Origin: Chamaecrista fasciculata
Lineage: Eukaryota; Streptophyta; Magnoliopsida; Fabales; Fabaceae
DNA length: 64,000 nucleotides
Direction of reading: 5' to 3'
Assembly (NCBI GenBank): GCA_003254925.1
Contig: QANZ01049214.1
Location: forward strand, 224,471 to 288,470
Both the position numbers and the translations under genes were made by a program. Position 1 is the stretch's first letter, and each line of letters opens with the position of its first letter. Below the pieces are notes generated by a model. It did not search any database. It worked only from the letters and a program-made list of their open reading frames with translations, and was not told the origin of the DNA. Below, piece after piece: positions 58,182 to 64,000 of this stretch.

Positions 58182-59977
58182 ATGGACGGAGACAAGAGCG
58201 CGCCGGCGGTGGTGCATCCTGCAGTTGAACCACTTTCATTCATTCTCGGCACATGGAGAGGCCAAGGCGAAGGCGGCTTCCCCACCATACACTCCTTCTC
58301 TTACGGCGAAGAACTTCATTTTTCCCATCCCGGTAACAAAGTATGTGTAAACAAACCAACAATATCTGAAATTCTTCGTTTTTCCTTATTGGGTTTCGAT
58401 CTTTAATATGAGGAATTGAATTGTTGTTGCCTTCTTGTTGATTTTGCCTGAGATGAGACAAGCCCGTCATTGGGTATACTCAGAAGACTTGGAAACTCAG
58501 CTCCGGCGAGCCAATGCACGCCGAGAGTGGATACTGGCGTCCGAAGCCTGATGGTTCCATTGAAGTTGTGATTGCTCAAAGCACTGGCCTAGTTGAAGTT
58601 CAGGTAATGTGATTGATCTTGATTCAGTCTTGTAGTTGTACCATTTAGTTTTGCTGGTGCACATAAACTGTTTGACGAATTGTCTGCTTTATTTCATACT
58701 TGTAACTTGTGCCTTTATTTCGAATGCTATATCTGGTGGGTGAAAATGAAGTTTTTGAGTAGGCTTTCAGGCTACCTGGTCATTTGTGAACTCCAAACAA
58801 ATGAGACAAGATCATAAATTAACTTTGATGTGTGGAACCCCTTGAATTATGTCTAACAAATAAGTTTGACCAATGGGGATTGGGTCTAGCAGAAGTGCTA
58901 GTGCTAGTCTCCTTTACGTGATGAATTCGAGTTCGAATAATTGTGAAAAAAGATGTTCACATTTATTTTCGGATAATATTTCAAACAGAATTGTCTATGA
59001 TAGGAAATATATATAGAAAATAAAAAAATAAGTCTGTATAGCCAAACCTATACGAGAACGACTTAACCTCCACATTGCAAGTTCTTAATACATTCAACAT
59101 TAGTCAATACTTCTCAGTTTACATTCGGAAAAGCTCTGGTTGAGGAAGGATTTGATAAAAATTTCTCAGTGAACTACTATATATGTTTGAATTAATTCCT
59201 AGGTTAGGTTTTCAAAAAATGGAAATTCTGATTACTTGCTACGTACTTTTAAACCCCTTGCTGCAACCTATTAGGGTGCAACACATTGTTGAGAATCCTT
59301 TGCTGGCTGGATTTCTGCCATTGTTGTATTATTATTAGCACATGAAAACATTTAACTATTGCTTGATTTCTAGGTCTAAGAGGTAAGATATTTCTAGCAT
59401 CTTTTTTCCCCCTCAGTCCCTTTTTTTAAAAAAACTTCTGATGTGCTCCTAAGTCCTAACATCTCCATCTCATGACATCCAGAAAGGGACGTACAATGCC
59501 AAGGAGAAGGTGATAGAGCTTCAGAGCGAAAGTGTTGGGAATGCTTCAAAGGTAAATATATTGCATCATAGTATAGATAATGTTTACAACAAATAGAAAA
59601 GGGAAAATCTGAGTGTTGTTCTTTGATGTTCGTTTGCCATAAGATTTTTCAATAGCATTGGTAGAGTGTTGAATTGTAAAAAATACCCACATGTTACACT
59701 TGTTCTTTTGAAAACATGATAGATAATTTGACATAAGTTGATAACCACTTAGTCCTGAAATTCATGATTAGGCAAACATGTTGCCATCTGCCTTGCTTTT
59801 CTGTTATGATTTATGAAAGTGGAATAGCACCAAACTGTTTTTGCTCAACCTGCGCAGGTTACCGAGATACGACGAGTTTTCCGGCTGGTTGATGGGAATC
59901 TTTGTTATGAAGTTCAGATGGCTACCAATACTATGAGTCTTCAACCACACCTAAAAGCAGCATTAAAGAAGCTCTGA
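58182..59977 (+). CDS. Nitrobindin-like heme protein (DUF1794, fatty-acid-binding-protein-like)
   Basis: This is a small 10-stranded beta-barrel protein of the THAP4/nitrobindin family. The Arabidopsis member (At1g79260) binds ferric heme and nitric oxide. Exons: 58182-58340, 58463-58603, 59483-59551, 59858-59977, giving 162 aa, close to the 166 aa I recall for Arabidopsis. Motifs are PLSFILGTWRGQGEGGFPTI (the GxWxGxGxGxYP family signature with F), FSYGEELHFSH, YTQKTWKLSSGEPMHAESGY, GSIEVVIAQSTGLVEVQKGT and, near the end, LQPHLKAALKKL. The His in LQPHL occupies the position of the proximal heme ligand. An upstream extension from 57731 is possible. Intron 2 (58604-59482) carries a weak SINE-like stretch at about 58865-58960. 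Confidence 0.94.
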
Positions 59978-61093
59978 AGCAATCATCCCATGTTCTGTCC
60001 CATATGACTGTATCTTTCATTTTTCCTGCGAAGTCTAAAAGTCGTTTTTCCAGGCATCATAAAGACGAACTTTCTAAATCGCAATTTAGGAGGAAAAGTT
60101 GAAGGCCAGTTTACTTTCATATATATTTATATACATTGCCTTGTACCTGTGACCAGGTCATGAGGAAAGCAAGTCCTGTAGAACCTTTTGAAAAAAAAAT
60201 CTATGAAGGATAGACATTTCATTCTGAGAGTGTGTCGTGTTAAACACGTCTTCGTGTCTGACACCCGTACCACCATACAACACTCATACAATACATATTG
60301 ATAAGTTTCTGTAAAATTAAAAATATAAAATTACATATTATATTAAGAATAAATATTGTAATTTATAAAATTTTGACTAGAATTTATAGATTTTTAATTA
60401 TTTATATATATAAATATATGTCGTATCATGTCGAATAAAAATTTAACGTGTTGATGTATCCATGTCCTGTGTCCATGCTTTATAAGAATAAATAAATAAA
60501 AACAGAAGTTCTTGCCATTGTGAGACTTCATTGTAATCTGATCCAATATTCACAGTTAATGTTATTGTCGTGGAATACCATTTCCTTTAAATGAGTAACC
60601 CTGGCTTTATAAATAGAGTATCGGGTGTAATAACAGGTATATGTTAAATAATTTCATTTTGTAACATTTATCAGAACTTGCAAAAAAATGGATTTTATTA
60701 GTTTAATATATAGCATTAGGATTGATCGTCCCTTCATGTTTGAAGTCGACCAAACTACGTGATTAAAGTCATAACCCTTTCTGCAGATTTAAATACATTT
60801 TTTTTCCTTCATTCTCGTTCGTTTTCTTCAATGTCGAACAAATTTAAAGAAACCAAAATGCTAACTTTAAATTGAAATCAAACAAAAAGTCAAGATTGTA
60901 AATTCTAGTGAAAATACTAAGGACTCACTGTGAAACTCATCATCCAACATTTATATAAATAAGCCTAGCAAAAGTATGGATATTTTTTGTAAATGGACGA
61001 TGTCAATTAAAATACCACTAACACTCATAATATCAAACATGTGTCCTTTTCCTACACCACAAAAACCAAAAGAAGAAGCTCTTGTTCAAAGTT
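59978..61093. other. Convergent intergenic: nitrobindin 3' side and RPSA 3' side
   Basis: No gene is seen. It includes both 3' UTRs and a decayed relative (about 60201-60485) of the element found upstream of HUA1. Confidence 0.45.
60201..60485. mobile_element. Decayed relative of the 29927 element, inverted
   Basis: It begins ctatgaaggatagacatttc, aligning with the complement of the right end of the 29927 element (ctaggaagcatggacacttc). It ends cctgtgtccatgctttataag, aligning with the complement of the left end. Sub-terminal cttcgtgtctgacacccgta and the AT core are also shared. It is more diverged than the HUA1-side copy, and no target-site duplication can be read. Confidence 0.7.
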
Positions 61094-63084
<1,991 letters not shown>

Positions 63085-63204
63085 GGCTCCGGCGAGACGA
63101 ACTACTACTCTGAAGCGAATGCTCAAGACTCAAGTTGGCAGTGTGAAGAAGCACGAGATAGCCGTAAAATTATGCGTTGGAGAAGATAGGAAGGAGGGTC
63201 CAAA

Positions 63205-63213
63205 AAACCCTAG
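63205..63213 (+). promoter_or_regulatory. Telo-box-like AAACCCTAG upstream of RPSA
   Basis: AAACCCTAG lies about 120 bp upstream of the RPSA start codon. Telo boxes (AAACCCTAA core, either orientation) are common in promoters and leaders of plant ribosomal protein genes and support co-ordinated expression in dividing cells. The role here is inferred from position only. Confidence 0.5.
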
Positions 63214-63315
63214 TTTCTCTCAAATGACGTATATATACCCCTTTCACAAATTTCTTGAAAAAAAAAAAGTTATTTTTTGTTTTAGTATGATGAATGATAA
63301 TAATAATAATAATAA

Positions 63316-63860
63316 GGCAAAACACCATTTCGTGCCCCTAACGTTTGCGGTGATTTTCAGTTATGCCCCTAACGTTTCATTTGTGTCAGTTGTGCCCCCA
63401 ATGTGAAACGTTAGTTTCGATTATGCCCCCAATTTCAATCATCCACAAAAAAAAACACCATTTTCGCACGATTTAAGCTCTGTTTTGAACAGATTTTATA
63501 TGGGTTTTAATTTTCGGACATCACAAACTTGATTACTTGGATCAATTTCAAAGATTAAGCTCAAAATAGCCCTAAAAAGGACCAAAACGAAATGCAGCAA
63601 AACGAAGCATTTTTCTCAAAATTTTCATGTGCAAAATGATCATTAGGAGCCAAAAATGAGTACACATAAACTCATTTATCAAAACAAACTAAAACGAACA
63701 CGGATCGAAGCTCAAAAGTTCCGAAAAACGATACACTAACGAGGGTGGGGCATAATTGAAACTAACGTTTCACATTGGGGGCACAACTGACACAAATGAA
63801 ACGATAGGGGCATAACTGAAAATCACCCCAAAAGTTAGGGGTACAAAAGGGTGTTTTGCC
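63316..63860. mobile_element. Palindromic-ended Mutator-like MITE, GGCAAAA family, copy 2
   Basis: It starts GGCAAAACACC and ends GGTGTTTTGCC. The 9 bases taataataa flank both sides, so it landed in an (AAT)n microsatellite. Both arms share the strings cccctaacgtttgcggtgat, ttatgcccctaacgtttcat and gtgcccccaatgtgaaacgt (and complements) with copy 1 at 39862. The core (63435-63745) is unrelated to the copy 1 core and is not palindromic. Size is 545 bp with no transposase. Confidence 0.88.
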
Positions 63861-64000
63861 TAATAATAATAATTCACAAAGCCAGTATTTTTTGTTTTAA
63901 TAAAATTATTTATATATGGATTTTTTTTCTAGTTTCTTAAAAATAGTTGAAGATTTTTGTTTCAAATAAATATTAGTCTCATGTTAGTATTTTTTTTTTT

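Overview
The window is nuclear DNA from a dicot plant. The genes are split by many AT-rich introns with GT-AG borders, and the proteins are plant-specific families. These include a chloroplast half-size ABC transporter, a P-class PPR protein, an AGC-VIII kinase with a DFD motif, and HUA1. A legume is my best guess from the general look of the sequence and its fold-back repeats, but that is an impression and not shown here. Two single unknown bases (23262 and 39909) point to a draft assembly.

Layout: CTP synthase (+, 1-4520, 5' part outside the window); ABCD2-type ABC transporter (-, 7297-14384); a repeat-rich stretch with a broken rhamnogalacturonate-lyase fragment (17673-17905); cinnamyl-alcohol-dehydrogenase family gene (-, 19020-20519); HUA1-type six-finger CCCH protein (-, 22195-29790); DUF212 phosphatase-like membrane protein (-, 31180-33565); repeats; intronless PPR gene (-, 37204-39657); repeats; NADP-isocitrate dehydrogenase ending in AKL (+, 43863-48115); AGC-VIII kinase (-, 48747-51617); MED22 (-, 53809-56455); nitrobindin-like protein (+, 58182-59977); 40S ribosomal protein SA (-, 61094-63084). 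I joined every gene by hand at splice sites. In each complete gene the reading frame closes exactly, and the predicted lengths agree with the family lengths I remember.

The genes do not form a pathway or cluster; they are ordinary housekeeping and regulatory genes. As I recall the Arabidopsis map, CTP synthase, HUA1, the DUF212 gene and an AGC1.5-type kinase are near neighbours on chromosome 3 (At3g12670-At3g12690). ABCD2 and the peroxisomal isocitrate dehydrogenase are neighbours on chromosome 1 (At1g54340/50). Here the two sets interleave, as expected if an ancestral segment was duplicated and then lost different genes on each copy.

The space between genes and within introns is full of small mobile elements. 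Several have target-site duplications that can be read directly: a tRNA-derived SINE (12 bp), a hAT-type element (8 bp), an element next to HUA1 (8 bp), and three palindromic Mutator-like MITEs (9 bp each). There is also a decayed LINE reverse transcriptase inside a MED22 intron and a plastid trnE-UUC copy inside a HUA1 intron. I found no CRISPR array, no operon, and no convincing undescribed multi-gene system.
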